The notes under the pieces: model-generated | Databases searched by the model: none | The model's input: the letters and a program-made list of their open reading frames with translations, nothing else | What the model was told of the DNA's origin: nothing | NCBI GenBank assembly: GCA_023015935.1 | Contig: JALKAY010000009.1 | Span: 59,367-123,366, forward strand | Source: Flavobacteriaceae bacterium F08102 | Lineage (GTDB): Bacteria > Bacteroidota > Bacteroidia > Flavobacteriales > Flavobacteriaceae | Length of the DNA stretch: 64,000 nt | Direction: 5' to 3' | Made by a program: the position numbers and the translations under genes | Part shown: in pieces, positions 44,881 through 54,977 of the stretch | Position numbering within the stretch: the stretch's first letter is position 1 | Layout: every line of letters starts with the position of its first letter

Positions 44881-46216
44881 TTATACACTAATCTTATTGT
44901 TACTTACGTGTTTGGTTGGTCGGGCACAAGAAAAGCCACATAACCTTTCGTTAGAAGAAGCTATTGAATACGCCTTAGAACACAATCGGACTGCAAAAAA
45001 GGCAGAATTGGATATCGAAGCAGCTAAACAACAAAAATGGGAAACAACAGCAACAGGCTTGCCGCAAATCAACGCGAATATTGACTATCAAAACTGGTTA
45101 AAACAACAAGTTTCGTTGTTACCTGCCGAATTTTTCGGCGGAAACGAAGGAGAATTTGCAGAAGTTGCGTTTGGCACGAAACAAACCATGACGGCAACTG
45201 CAACCCTTACACAAAAAATATTTGACGGATCATATCTCGTGGGGTTACAGTCAGCAAAAGTGTTTTTAGAAATTTCAAAAAATGCAAAAATCAAAACAGA
45301 TTTAGAAATTAGAAAATCTGTTATTAACGCTTATGGTAATGTACTTTTAGCAGATGAAACTGTGGCCATATTAGAAAACAACCTTGCTGTACTTCAAAAG
45401 AATTTGCACGAAACAATAAAGATTTTTGAAAATGGCCTTGAAGAAGAAGAAAGTGTAGAGCAATTAAGAATCACCTTATCTAGTGTGGAAAACTCTTTAC
45501 AAAATACAAAAAGGTTACGCGTTCTTGCAAAACAACTATTTAATATTACCCTTGGATTACCCATTGAACACACCATCAACTTCACAGATGATTTAGTAAG
45601 CTTAACCAATAACCATATAGATTTAGGCTTATTATCGAGTTCATATGATATAACACAAAATATTGACTACGTAATTGCAAAAAATGAAAAAGCTTCAAAA
45701 GAGCTCTTACTTAAACTAGAAAAAAGCAAAGCATTACCCAATTTGTCCGCCTTCGTAAACGGTGGATATGCAGCAAATGCAAATCGTTTTAACTTTTTAA
45801 CACGCGATCAAAAGTGGTTTGGGTCATCACTATTAGGCGTTAATTTAAATATTCCTATTTTCAGTGCTGGCGCACGTAATGCAGCAACCCAACGCGCCAA
45901 AATAAATTTACAAAAATCTATTGAGGACCTTACAGAAACTGAACAACAGTTAAAATTGGCGATTGAAACAGCCAAAAGCAATTATCAATTTTCAATAGAA
46001 GACTATCACAATAAAAAAAACAATTTAGCCTTAGCTACAAGAATTGAACAAAAAAATCAAACAAAATTCTTTGAAGGAATTGCTTCTAGTTTTGATTTAA
46101 GACAGGCTCAAACACAATTATATACCTCACAACAAGAATACCTTCAGGCCATGCTCGATGTTATTAACAAAAAAGCTGAATTGGAGACCGTACTAAACAA
46201 AACCTCAACAAAATAA
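44870..46216 (+). CDS. TolC-family outer-membrane efflux protein
   Basis: Outer-membrane channel of a tripartite pump, 448 residues. A signal peptide (ILLLLTCLVGRAQ) precedes two OEP repeats of long coiled helices and short barrel strands; the first helix pair starts LSLEEAIEYALEHN, the typical TolC entry motif. No lipobox is present, so it is anchored by its barrel. It overlaps tetR by 11 bases and is followed 7 bases later by the adaptor gene. Confidence 0.93.
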   Translation: MKSNYTLILLLLTCLVGRAQEKPHNLSLEEAIEYALEHNRTAKKAELDIEAAKQQKWETTATGLPQINANIDYQNWLKQQVSLLPAEFFGGNEGEFAEVAFGTKQTMTATATLTQKIFDGSYLVGLQSAKVFLEISKNAKIKTDLEIRKSVINAYGNVLLADETVAILENNLAVLQKNLHETIKIFENGLEEEESVEQLRITLSSVENSLQNTKRLRVLAKQLFNITLGLPIEHTINFTDDLVSLTNNHIDLGLLSSSYDITQNIDYVIAKNEKASKELLLKLEKSKALPNLSAFVNGGYAANANRFNFLTRDQKWFGSSLLGVNLNIPIFSAGARNAATQRAKINLQKSIEDLTETEQQLKLAIETAKSNYQFSIEDYHNKKNNLALATRIEQKNQTKFFEGIASSFDLRQAQTQLYTSQQEYLQAMLDVINKKAELETVLNKTSTK

Positions 46217-46223
46217 ATTGAAC

Positions 46224-47396
46224 ATGAAAAACACTATTATCATCGCAGTTGCCGCACTCATCTTGACTAGCTGTGGAGGTGAAAAAAAGAATTCGTTAGA
46301 AAAAGTATTAGCCTCAAATAATCTCAAAAAAATAAGAGAAAAACGAACTGAAATTGTCGCACAACAACAAAAAATAGCCGAAGAGCTAAAACTATTAGAT
46401 ACAAAAATTTCACAATTAGATACCACAAAGAAAATACCATTAATAACCACCATTACGGCAAATCACAAAGTTTTTAAACATTTCTTAGAGTTACAAGGTA
46501 ATATTTCAACCAAAGATTTAATTATTATCTATCCTGAATACAACGGAATATTAACCCATATCTACGTAAAAGAAGGGCAAAAAGTAACTAAAGGACAGTT
46601 ATTAGCCAAAATCGATGATGGCGGTCTTAGCAAACAACTTTCACAGGCTGAAATTCAACTGGCACTAGCAAAAACTACCTATGAAAGACAAGCACGACTA
46701 TGGGAACAAAAAATTGGCAGTGAAATCCAATACTTACAAGCAAAATCTACCTATGAAGCACAGACTCAGGCCGTAGATCAAATCAAACAACAAATTGCCA
46801 AGACCAATGTGATTGCCCCTTTTAACGGAACTATTGATGATATCATTACCGAACAAGGTAGCGTAGTAGGAGTAGGACAATCTCCATTGATGAGAATTGT
46901 AAATCTGAACAATATGTTTATTGAAACCGAAGTACCGGAGCGCTATATTTCAAAAGTTACTAAAAACAAAAGTGTAGAAGTTGAAATCCCCGTTTTAGGT
47001 AAAAAAATTCAAACCAAAATCCGCCAAGCCGAGCACTTTATCAACCCAGCAAATAGAACGTTTAAAGTAGAAATAGGCCTTCCCAACCAAGACGGTCAAA
47101 TCAAACCAAATTTAACAGCTAAAGTTAAAATCAATGATTATACTAATGAAAAGGCCTTGCTCATTCCACAAAGCATCATTTCTGAAAATGCTAAAGGTGA
47201 ACAATACATCTATGTTGTTTCTCAAAAAAACGAAAAAAATGAAGGCATTGCAGAACGGGTAATTATTCAAACAGGACAAACACAAGGAGATGTCATAGAG
47301 GTGCTCTCTGGAATTAAAGATGGCACAGAAATTATTAAAGAAGGGGCTCGTTCAGTTAAACATGGACAAACCGTGAAAGTAATCAAACTTAAGTAA
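46224..47396 (+). CDS. HlyD/AcrA-family periplasmic adaptor (lipoprotein)
   Basis: Membrane-fusion protein of 390 residues linking the pump to the TolC channel. The signal ends in LTSCGG, a lipobox, so it is anchored by a lipid. A coiled-coil region near residues 20-60 is followed by the lipoyl-like halves (GILTHIYVKEGQKVTKGQLL and then NVIAPFNGTIDDIITEQGSV), the beta-barrel domain and a membrane-proximal domain. The ATG at 46224 is preferred to the TTG at 46218. It is 3 bases ahead of the RND pump. Confidence 0.94.
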   Translation: MKNTIIIAVAALILTSCGGEKKNSLEKVLASNNLKKIREKRTEIVAQQQKIAEELKLLDTKISQLDTTKKIPLITTITANHKVFKHFLELQGNISTKDLIIIYPEYNGILTHIYVKEGQKVTKGQLLAKIDDGGLSKQLSQAEIQLALAKTTYERQARLWEQKIGSEIQYLQAKSTYEAQTQAVDQIKQQIAKTNVIAPFNGTIDDIITEQGSVVGVGQSPLMRIVNLNNMFIETEVPERYISKVTKNKSVEVEIPVLGKKIQTKIRQAEHFINPANRTFKVEIGLPNQDGQIKPNLTAKVKINDYTNEKALLIPQSIISENAKGEQYIYVVSQKNEKNEGIAERVIIQTGQTQGDVIEVLSGIKDGTEIIKEGARSVKHGQTVKVIKLK

Positions 47397-47399
47397 ATA

Positions 47400-50300
47400 A
47401 TGACGAAACAACATAAACAAATCGATAAAGAATTTGGTCTTTCTTCCTGGGCCATTTCAAACAAGACTACGCTTTATGTAGTCATGATAGTGATTTTGTT
47501 TTTAGGAATCTCTGCATTTTTTAAAATGCCACGTGAGAGCTTTCCTGAAGTAAAAGAAACCAAAATATACATTAGCTCAATGTTTCCCGGAAATACGGCT
47601 GAAGACATTGAAAAACTTATTACCGACCCGCTTGAAGAAGAGCTCAAAACAGTGAGTAATGTAGTTGAAATTACTTCTACCTCACAGGAAGACTTTTCGA
47701 TGATTATCGTTGAATTCGACGAAAACATCGAAGTTGAAGCCGCCAAACAAAAAGTAAAAGACGAAATTGAAGCACAAACATCAAGTGAAGATTGGCCTAC
47801 TTTTAATGGTGCTAAAATTGAGCCCAATGTATTTGAATTGAGTTTAAGTGAAGAGATGCCTATTCTCAATATCAACATCTCAGGAGATTATACCATTGAA
47901 AAACTAAAAGAATTTGGCGAATATCTTCAAGATGAAATTGAAACACTCCAAGAAATAAAACAAGTAGATATTCGAGGTGTTCAAGAAAAAGAAGTTGAAG
48001 TGGCCGTAGACATCTACAAAATGATGGCTGCTAAAGTAAGTTTTAACGACATCATCAATACGATTAACAGTGGCAACGTAACGATGTCAGCAGGAAATTT
48101 AATAAGCAGTGATCAACGAAGAACTGTTCGAATATTAGGGGAAATTGAAACGCCTAATGAACTCGAGAATTTTGTAGTTAAATCAGATAATGGAAATCCT
48201 GTATATTTAAAAGATGTCGCAACGGTTTCCTTTAAAGAAAAAGACCGCACCACGTACGCTAGAGAATTTGGAGAGCAAGTTGTTATGCTCGATGTAAAAA
48301 AGAGAGCCGGTAAAAATATGGTTGATGCTAGTGACCAAATCAAAGTAATTGTTGACAATGCAATAAAAAATGTTTTTCCTGCCGACCTAAAAGTAACCAT
48401 TGCCAATGATCAGTCTTCAGTTACCATTGCCGCAGTAGACGACTTAGTTAACAACATTATTTTTGGTATTATCCTCGTAGTAACCGTATTAATGTTCTTT
48501 TTGGGTTTTAAAAATGCCGTCTTTGTTGGTTTTGCCATTCCGATGTCCATGTTTATGTCGCTCATGCTTTTAAATGCGCTTGGCTACACCCTGAATACTA
48601 TGATTCTTTTTGGATTAATTATGGGATTAGGAATGTTAGTAGACAATGGGATCGTAGTGGTTGAAAACGTTTACCGATTGATGGACGAAGAAGGAATGAG
48701 CCGTACAGAAGCCGCCAAAAAAGGTATAGGAGAAATTGCTTTTCCTATTATCATTTCCACCGCAACTACAGTGGCTGCCTTTGTTCCTTTAGGATTATGG
48801 CCAGGAATGATGGGAGAATTTATGATCCTATTACCCATTACACTCTCGACTGTTTTAGGGTCATCACTCTTTGTAGCCGTATTTTTCAACTCTGTCTTAG
48901 TCTCTGACTTTATGAGTACTGAAGATAAAAATATGCCATTGAAAAGAATTATTATCTTGACGAGTATAATGACCGTCTTAGGGATACTTGTTTACCTAAC
49001 TGCCGGTGCGTATCGCGCCTTAGGGTCATTAATGGTATTTACTGCCATTATGTTATGGGTGTATCGTATATTTTTAAGAAAATGGGCCAACAAATTCCAA
49101 ACTGTTACCCTTCCTAAATTAGAAAACTGGTACGAACGACAATTGCGAAGAGCACTTTCTGGAAAACGTCCCTATTGGCTTATTGGAGGAACTTTTGCTT
49201 TGCTCATCATATCATTTATGGCTTTTGGAGCTTCGCTTAACTCTCAACGAACTAAAGTAGAATTTTTTCCAGACAATAAGCCTAATCAAATTATCGTCTA
49301 TATTGAATATCCCCAAGGTACTGCCATAGAAAAAACGAATGCCATTACTAAAGAAATCGAAAAAAAGGTATATACCGTTTTAAACAATCCAGAGTATATT
49401 GAAAAAGGCGAAAACTTCATGGTCGAAAGTGCCGTTTCTCAAGTAGGGGAAGGTGCTGGAAACCCTCAAGCTGATGCTGGATCAACTGGAGAAATGCCTC
49501 ATAAAGCAAAAATCACTGCTTCTATGCGCGAATTTAAATACCGAAAAGGCAAAGACAGTGAACTCCTACGACAAAAGGTGCAAAAAGCCTTGGTCGGAAT
49601 TTATCCTGGGGTCTTAATTTCTGTTGAGAAAGACCAAAATGGGCCTCCAGTAGGGGCTCCGATTAATATTGAACTTGAGGGCAATGACTACAACGAATTA
49701 ATTGCAACTGCTGAACGTATGCGTGATTTTATCAATACTAAAAACATACCGGGCGTTGACGAATTAAAAATTGATGTCAACAAGAACAAACCAGGTATGC
49801 AAGTCGTTATAGATCGCAAAAAGGCTGGTGAATTAGGTGTAAGCGCTGCTCAAGTTGGAAATCAAGTTCGAAACGCTATTTTTGGAGCCAAGGCAGGTAT
49901 TTACAAGGAAGATGGCGAAGATTATGATATATACGTTCGTTTTAATGCTGAAAATAGATACAATATTAGCGCCTTATTTAATCAACCCGTTACCTTTAGA
50001 GACAATTCAGGAAACTTAAAAGAAATTCCTGTTTCAACCTTAGCTGAACACTCAAATAACTCTGGATTTAGTGCCATAAAACACAAGGACGCGAAACGTG
50101 TAGTAACTGTTTATTCAGCACTGTCTCCTGGTTATACAGATGCTGGTGCAGTAGTAGCCCAGGTTCAAAATGAAATGAAAACATTTGAAAATATGCCAAC
50201 GGGTATCAAAATTGATTATACTGGGCAAATTGAAGAACAGCAAAAACAAATGTCATTTTTACTGAGTGCCTTATTCACAGGAATTGGCCTTATCTTTTTT

Positions 50301-50909
50301 ATCTTAATCTTTCAATTTAATTCGATTTCCAAACCCACCATTATTATGATTGCTATTTTACTCAGTTTAATTGGTGTGTTTGGTGGACTCGTAATTACTG
50401 GATCCTCATTTGTGATAATGATGACTATGATGGGAATTATTTCCTTAGCTGGAATCGTAGTGAATAATGGAGTCGTACTCTTAGACTACGCACAATTGTT
50501 AATTGATCGCAAAAAAAACGAACAAGGTCTTGATGAACAGGAATTTTTGGAAATTCAAGACACGTATGAAAGTATTGTAAAAGCTGGGAAAGCGCGACTT
50601 CGTCCTGTTTTATTAACGGCTATTACGACAATATTAGGTTTAATTCCATTAGCCATTGGTTTAAATATTAATTTCTTTTCATTGTTTAAAGATTTTAACC
50701 CAGATATCTATATGGGAGGGGATAATGTTGTGTTTTGGGGGCCATTAGCCTGGACCGTAATATATGGATTATTCATTGCAACCTTTTTAACCTTAATTGC
50801 AGTTCCTATCCTATTCTTTTTAATAACTAAATTAAAGATGAGAATCAAAGGAATTAAACCAAATGAGGCTACGTTTAAAGAGAACACTCCGGAGGGACAT
50901 ATAAACTAA
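47400..50909 (+). CDS. RND-family efflux pump, AcrB/HAE1-type permease
   Basis: Proton-driven inner-membrane exporter of 1169 residues, longer than AcrB because of extra sequence in the central loop (around 505-555) and before the last helices. Twelve helices in two halves with two large periplasmic loops each. The proton-relay helix reads GMLVDNGIVVVENV, with a single Asp where AcrB has a pair; the second half carries GIVVNNGVVLLDYA. Substrate is unknown; drugs, bile-like compounds or lipids are all possible. It is last in the TetR-controlled operon, and a convergent hairpin follows. Confidence 0.95.
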   Translation: MTKQHKQIDKEFGLSSWAISNKTTLYVVMIVILFLGISAFFKMPRESFPEVKETKIYISSMFPGNTAEDIEKLITDPLEEELKTVSNVVEITSTSQEDFSMIIVEFDENIEVEAAKQKVKDEIEAQTSSEDWPTFNGAKIEPNVFELSLSEEMPILNINISGDYTIEKLKEFGEYLQDEIETLQEIKQVDIRGVQEKEVEVAVDIYKMMAAKVSFNDIINTINSGNVTMSAGNLISSDQRRTVRILGEIETPNELENFVVKSDNGNPVYLKDVATVSFKEKDRTTYAREFGEQVVMLDVKKRAGKNMVDASDQIKVIVDNAIKNVFPADLKVTIANDQSSVTIAAVDDLVNNIIFGIILVVTVLMFFLGFKNAVFVGFAIPMSMFMSLMLLNALGYTLNTMILFGLIMGLGMLVDNGIVVVENVYRLMDEEGMSRTEAAKKGIGEIAFPIIISTATTVAAFVPLGLWPGMMGEFMILLPITLSTVLGSSLFVAVFFNSVLVSDFMSTEDKNMPLKRIIILTSIMTVLGILVYLTAGAYRALGSLMVFTAIMLWVYRIFLRKWANKFQTVTLPKLENWYERQLRRALSGKRPYWLIGGTFALLIISFMAFGASLNSQRTKVEFFPDNKPNQIIVYIEYPQGTAIEKTNAITKEIEKKVYTVLNNPEYIEKGENFMVESAVSQVGEGAGNPQADAGSTGEMPHKAKITASMREFKYRKGKDSELLRQKVQKALVGIYPGVLISVEKDQNGPPVGAPINIELEGNDYNELIATAERMRDFINTKNIPGVDELKIDVNKNKPGMQVVIDRKKAGELGVSAAQVGNQVRNAIFGAKAGIYKEDGEDYDIYVRFNAENRYNISALFNQPVTFRDNSGNLKEIPVSTLAEHSNNSGFSAIKHKDAKRVVTVYSALSPGYTDAGAVVAQVQNEMKTFENMPTGIKIDYTGQIEEQQKQMSFLLSALFTGIGLIFFILIFQFNSISKPTIIMIAILLSLIGVFGGLVITGSSFVIMMTMMGIISLAGIVVNNGVVLLDYAQLLIDRKKNEQGLDEQEFLEIQDTYESIVKAGKARLRPVLLTAITTILGLIPLAIGLNINFFSLFKDFNPDIYMGGDNVVFWGPLAWTVIYGLFIATFLTLIAVPILFFLITKLKMRIKGIKPNEATFKENTPEGHIN

Positions 50910-50918
50910 ATAAATGCG

Positions 50919-50954
50919 AATGCTGGATTCTGTTTAAAACCAGAATCCGGCATT
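50919..50954. terminator. Hairpin between the convergent RND and patatin genes
   Basis: A 14-bp stem with one G-U pair (50919-50932 and 50941-50954) and an 8-nt loop. It overlaps the stop codon of the patatin gene. The flanking U tract is weak on both strands, so termination is likely but not certain. Confidence 0.6.
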
Positions 50955-53150
50955 TAAAAACCAATAATTTTGATTGGTATCTGGAGACCATGTATACCTC
51001 AATTCAATTGGACCAAGAAAAGAATCAAGACTATATCCTACAGCGTAACCCGTTCTTGTATTGTCAAAAATTGCTCCTTCATTAATTAAATTACTTGCTG
51101 CCCTTGCTGCATTTGCCGTAAATGAGAGGTAATTTTTATTAAATAATTCATACCGAAATGTTACGGAAGATTTTAAAAAATTTCGTTCGCTTAAATCCGC
51201 CATTTTGTAGCCGTAAAAATTGATAAAATTATTGATGTAATTTTTATTATTTCCCCCTAAAAAGAAATCAAATTGTTGACTCCCCTCACCCATAGTAACC
51301 CCCGCTTCTGTTTCGATTTGAGTAGTAAAGTCTCCAAAACTAAAAGCACCCGCAAGCTTACCTTTTAATTGGGAAAAGGGTTTGAAATCAGCATCAAATT
51401 TTGACGCACTTAAATAAGCTCGATAATCAGCATTAAAAAACATCCCTTTCGTAGGAAAATTCTTGTGGTCATACGAATCAAAAAGTACCGATCCAAAAGC
51501 ATTCACATAATTGGTATTATTAACAAATTCCTTTACGCGTTCTCCACCAACCAACGTTTCAAAGGATGTTGATAAAGATTTCACCTCTGCCCCCAAACGC
51601 ACAGCAAATTTTCGATCAAAATTTGTTTGAACAAATACTTGTGATGTAAAATCTTTGTATTTAAAAGGAACCTCACCAATGGTTTCATCCTCAGTTTCAT
51701 CATTCGCAGCTTCATTTATTCTAGATTCAAAAAAGGATCTTTTAAATTCATTATATCTCATATTGACTCCATAACTCCAATGAAAACCATTATCAATAAA
51801 GTAATCAGCATTAAAGCGAATAAAATCGCCCAAGACTAAATCGGTCGATAAGAGGTCATTTTTAAACATAAGATGTTTACTAGTCAAATTCAACAACACA
51901 CCCGTTTTATATACATCGTCATAATGTATGCCTAATTGAAAATAAGTCGCAATTTCACTTTCTTTCACATCGAAATGAAGTTCAACACCATCCTCTTTAG
52001 GAATAAACCGATATTGAATATTTTTAAAATTTCCGGTGGCTGATAAGTTATTAATTCCCTCAATAAATCGCTCATGACTAATGGTATCAATACGATCAAA
52101 TTTTAATTTACCCAACATGTATCGCTGCGTATAATTTTCATTTCCACTAAAAGAGATGCCATTTATTTTATACGTTGTATTAGTATTGACCGCTTTTTTA
52201 AAAGGTTTATTTACTTGCTGACTGGCAATTAATTTTAGCTCTTCCAAATGTTTATTAGCAGCCACGACCCCTTTATTGATAATTTCACTCATATCGTTAA
52301 ATGAAACAACATTAAAAGAATTAATATCAGGTTTAATGTAAACATCCGTTTCTTCAACTTTCAAATTATCTTCACTGTAAATTTGAAAATTAATTAGCTG
52401 CATGACGATTTCTAGTGCTGAATTTAATTGGCTTCGATCCTTTAACCCATCTTGCACATCTACTCCTATAATTAAATCAACTCCTTTTTCCTGCATTACA
52501 TCTACTGGGAAATTATTTAACACACCTCCATCAGTCAATAATTTTCCATCAATTTCAACAGGGTCTAATAATGTAGGAAATGAACCACTTGCTCTTACCG
52601 CTTGAGGTAGAAATCCTTTTTCTAAAACCTCAGATTTGCCATTTTCTAAATTGGTAGCCATACAAAAAAAAGGAATTGGCAACTTCGAAAAATCATCTAC
52701 TTCTTGTACCGATATGGTCAGTTGCGAAAGTAAATTAAATATATTTTGCCCTTTTGAAATAGCTGATGGTAGCGTGATACCTCCATTTTTTATCGGTAAA
52801 GTAAGTGCGTACTTTTCTGTATTTTCCTTTTGATAAATGGATTTTGATTTTCGCGGAATTCGATCTTGCATTAAATCATTAAAATCGACTGATCGAATAA
52901 TAGAGTCGAGCTTCTTTGCCGAATATCCAGATGCATATAAGGCGCCTATAATAGCGCCCATACTCGTTCCGCCAATATAATCAATCCGCACCCCAGCTTC
53001 TTCTAGCACTTTTAAAACACCAACATGGGCAAAGCCTTTAGCCCCTCCTCCACTAAGTACCAGCCCTACTTTTAAGTCTTTCCCTTCTCGTTTTTGTGCA
53101 TGTCCTTGCAGGGTGCATAAACATACTAAAAGGAAAATTAACTGCTTCAT
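50934..53150 (-). CDS. Patatin-like phospholipase fused to a BamA-like outer-membrane domain
   Basis: Two-part protein of 738 residues. After a signal peptide (LIFLLVCLCTLQGHAQ) comes a patatin lipase domain with GGGAKG (34-39, oxyanion loop), GTSMG (61-65, Ser63 nucleophile) and DGG (207-209, catalytic Asp). A POTRA-like segment (about 330-410) and a C-terminal beta-barrel ending LNAGFWF follow, with the Phe expected for Bam insertion. This is the layout of type Vd-like patatin autotransporters, but here the lipase may remain attached. The substrate is unknown. The ATG at 53150 fits the signal peptide and avoids overlap with uvrC, which ends 4 bases upstream. Confidence 0.9.
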   Translation of the reverse strand: MKQLIFLLVCLCTLQGHAQKREGKDLKVGLVLSGGGAKGFAHVGVLKVLEEAGVRIDYIGGTSMGAIIGALYASGYSAKKLDSIIRSVDFNDLMQDRIPRKSKSIYQKENTEKYALTLPIKNGGITLPSAISKGQNIFNLLSQLTISVQEVDDFSKLPIPFFCMATNLENGKSEVLEKGFLPQAVRASGSFPTLLDPVEIDGKLLTDGGVLNNFPVDVMQEKGVDLIIGVDVQDGLKDRSQLNSALEIVMQLINFQIYSEDNLKVEETDVYIKPDINSFNVVSFNDMSEIINKGVVAANKHLEELKLIASQQVNKPFKKAVNTNTTYKINGISFSGNENYTQRYMLGKLKFDRIDTISHERFIEGINNLSATGNFKNIQYRFIPKEDGVELHFDVKESEIATYFQLGIHYDDVYKTGVLLNLTSKHLMFKNDLLSTDLVLGDFIRFNADYFIDNGFHWSYGVNMRYNEFKRSFFESRINEAANDETEDETIGEVPFKYKDFTSQVFVQTNFDRKFAVRLGAEVKSLSTSFETLVGGERVKEFVNNTNYVNAFGSVLFDSYDHKNFPTKGMFFNADYRAYLSASKFDADFKPFSQLKGKLAGAFSFGDFTTQIETEAGVTMGEGSQQFDFFLGGNNKNYINNFINFYGYKMADLSERNFLKSSVTFRYELFNKNYLSFTANAARAASNLINEGAIFDNTRTGYAVGYSLDSFLGPIELRYTWSPDTNQNYWFLNAGFWF

Positions 53151-53154
53151 GGAT

Positions 53155-54954
53155 TTACGTTCTTTTTGTATGATAGTATGAATAAACTTTAGTTGCGCGT
53201 GATTTTCCAATAATTTCCTCTAAATCAGCTAAAGATGCGGCTCTCACCCTTTTTACCGATTTAAATTTTTTCAACAAATCTAAGACACTTTGTTTTCCAA
53301 TGCCGGGTATAGAAGATAATTCTGTTTCCAATGCTCCTTTACTCCGTAAGTTACGGTGAAAAGTAATTGCAAAGCGATGTGCCTCATTCCTTAATTGCTG
53401 AATTATCTTTAGCGTTTCCGATTTTTTATCCAAATATAAGGGAATTGAATCACCTGGGTAATAAATTTCCTCTAACCTTTTGGCAATTCCTATGATGGAT
53501 ATTTTTTTTCTCAAGCCCAATACATCAAGACTTTTTAAAGCAGAAGACAATTGCCCCTTTCCACCATCAATAACTATTAACTGTGGTAGGGACTCCCCTT
53601 CACTTAACAGACGCTTATACCTTCTGAAAATAACTTCTTCCATAGAACCAAAATCATCTGGTCCAATAACCGTTTTGATATGAAACTTTCTATAATCTTT
53701 TTTAGAAGGTTTACCATTTTTAAACACAACACAAGAAGCTACAGGATTGGTTCCTTGAATATTCGAATTATCAAAACATTCAATATGTCTAGGTTCTTCT
53801 GGCAACCGTAAATCCTTTTTCATCTGTGCCATGATCCGATTTACATGTCGGTCAGGATCAACTATTTTAATTTGTTTAAGACGTTCTTGACGAAAGTACC
53901 TTGCATTGCGTTGTGATAATTCTACAATGCGTTTCTTATCTCCTGTTTTAGGCACTGTAATTTTAATATCACTTCCCAAATTAAGCTCAAACGGGGTATA
54001 AATTTCAGTAGATTTACTATTAAATCGTTGGCGCAACTCAATAATCGCTAAGGTTAATAATTCCTTATCAGTCTCTTCTAATTTCTTTTTAATTTCAATG
54101 GTATGCGATTGAACAATTGCTCCGTTATTTACTTTAAAAAAATTGACATACCCCATCGTTTCATCCGAGACAATAGAAAAAACATCGACATTATTAATAC
54201 TCGGATTAACCACCGTTGATTTGGCTTGGTAATTTGCTAATAAATCAATTTTTTCTTTAATTTTTTGTGCCTCTTCAAACTCCATTTTATCCGCATAGCT
54301 CATCATTAGCGAATTAAAATGTGTTAAACTCGATCTAAAGTTTCCTTTGAGGATATTTTGTATTGCTTTAATATCTTCCAAGTAATCAGCTTCTTTTTGT
54401 AACCCTTCACAGGGGCCTTTGCAATTTTTAATATGATATTCTAAACAGACCTTATATTTACCACCATGGATGTTTTTCGATGATAAATCATAGGCACAGG
54501 TTCTCAGCGTATACAAATCTCTAATTAGCGAAATAAGTGCACGTAAGGTACGAACCGAAGTATAGGGACCATAATAATCTGAACCGTCTTTAAGTACTTT
54601 TCGGGTAATAAAAACACGAGGAAAGGGTTCTTTTTTTATACAAATCCAAGGATAGGTTTTGTCGTCTTTTAGCAAGACATTATAACGCGGCTTATATTTT
54701 TTTATTAAATTATTTTCTAAGAGAAGAGCATCGGTTTCCGAAAGAACCACGATGTGTTCAATTGAAGCAATTTTTTTTACGAGTACTCGAGTTTTTCCAT
54801 TTTCATGCGTTTTACTAAAATATGAGCTTACCCTTTTTTTTAAATTTTTTGCCTTACCTACATAAATAACTTGTTGTGTTTTATCGAAAAATTGGTACAC
54901 ACCAGGTGTGTCTGGTAAGGTTTTAATTTGTAGATCTAAGTCGGCATTTTGCAT
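53155..54954 (-). CDS. uvrC: Excinuclease ABC subunit C
   Basis: Makes both incisions in nucleotide-excision repair. The 599 residues include the GIY-YIG nuclease domain (PDTPGVYQFFDKTQQVIYVG, about 15-90), a UVR motif near 200-240, the RNase H-like nuclease domain (ECFDNSNIQGTNPVAS and IDGGKGQL) and a C-terminal helix-hairpin-helix pair (SSIPGIGKQSVLDLL). It is full length and follows lspA by 23 bases. Confidence 0.97.
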   Translation of the reverse strand: MQNADLDLQIKTLPDTPGVYQFFDKTQQVIYVGKAKNLKKRVSSYFSKTHENGKTRVLVKKIASIEHIVVLSETDALLLENNLIKKYKPRYNVLLKDDKTYPWICIKKEPFPRVFITRKVLKDGSDYYGPYTSVRTLRALISLIRDLYTLRTCAYDLSSKNIHGGKYKVCLEYHIKNCKGPCEGLQKEADYLEDIKAIQNILKGNFRSSLTHFNSLMMSYADKMEFEEAQKIKEKIDLLANYQAKSTVVNPSINNVDVFSIVSDETMGYVNFFKVNNGAIVQSHTIEIKKKLEETDKELLTLAIIELRQRFNSKSTEIYTPFELNLGSDIKITVPKTGDKKRIVELSQRNARYFRQERLKQIKIVDPDRHVNRIMAQMKKDLRLPEEPRHIECFDNSNIQGTNPVASCVVFKNGKPSKKDYRKFHIKTVIGPDDFGSMEEVIFRRYKRLLSEGESLPQLIVIDGGKGQLSSALKSLDVLGLRKKISIIGIAKRLEEIYYPGDSIPLYLDKKSETLKIIQQLRNEAHRFAITFHRNLRSKGALETELSSIPGIGKQSVLDLLKKFKSVKRVRAASLADLEEIIGKSRATKVYSYYHTKRT

Positions 54955-54977
54955 AGAACGAAGTTAAGAATTTAACT

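Noticed and set aside
53151..53210. Longer N terminus for the patatin gene
   Set aside because: It would overlap uvrC and place 20 polar residues before an obvious signal peptide starting at 53150.
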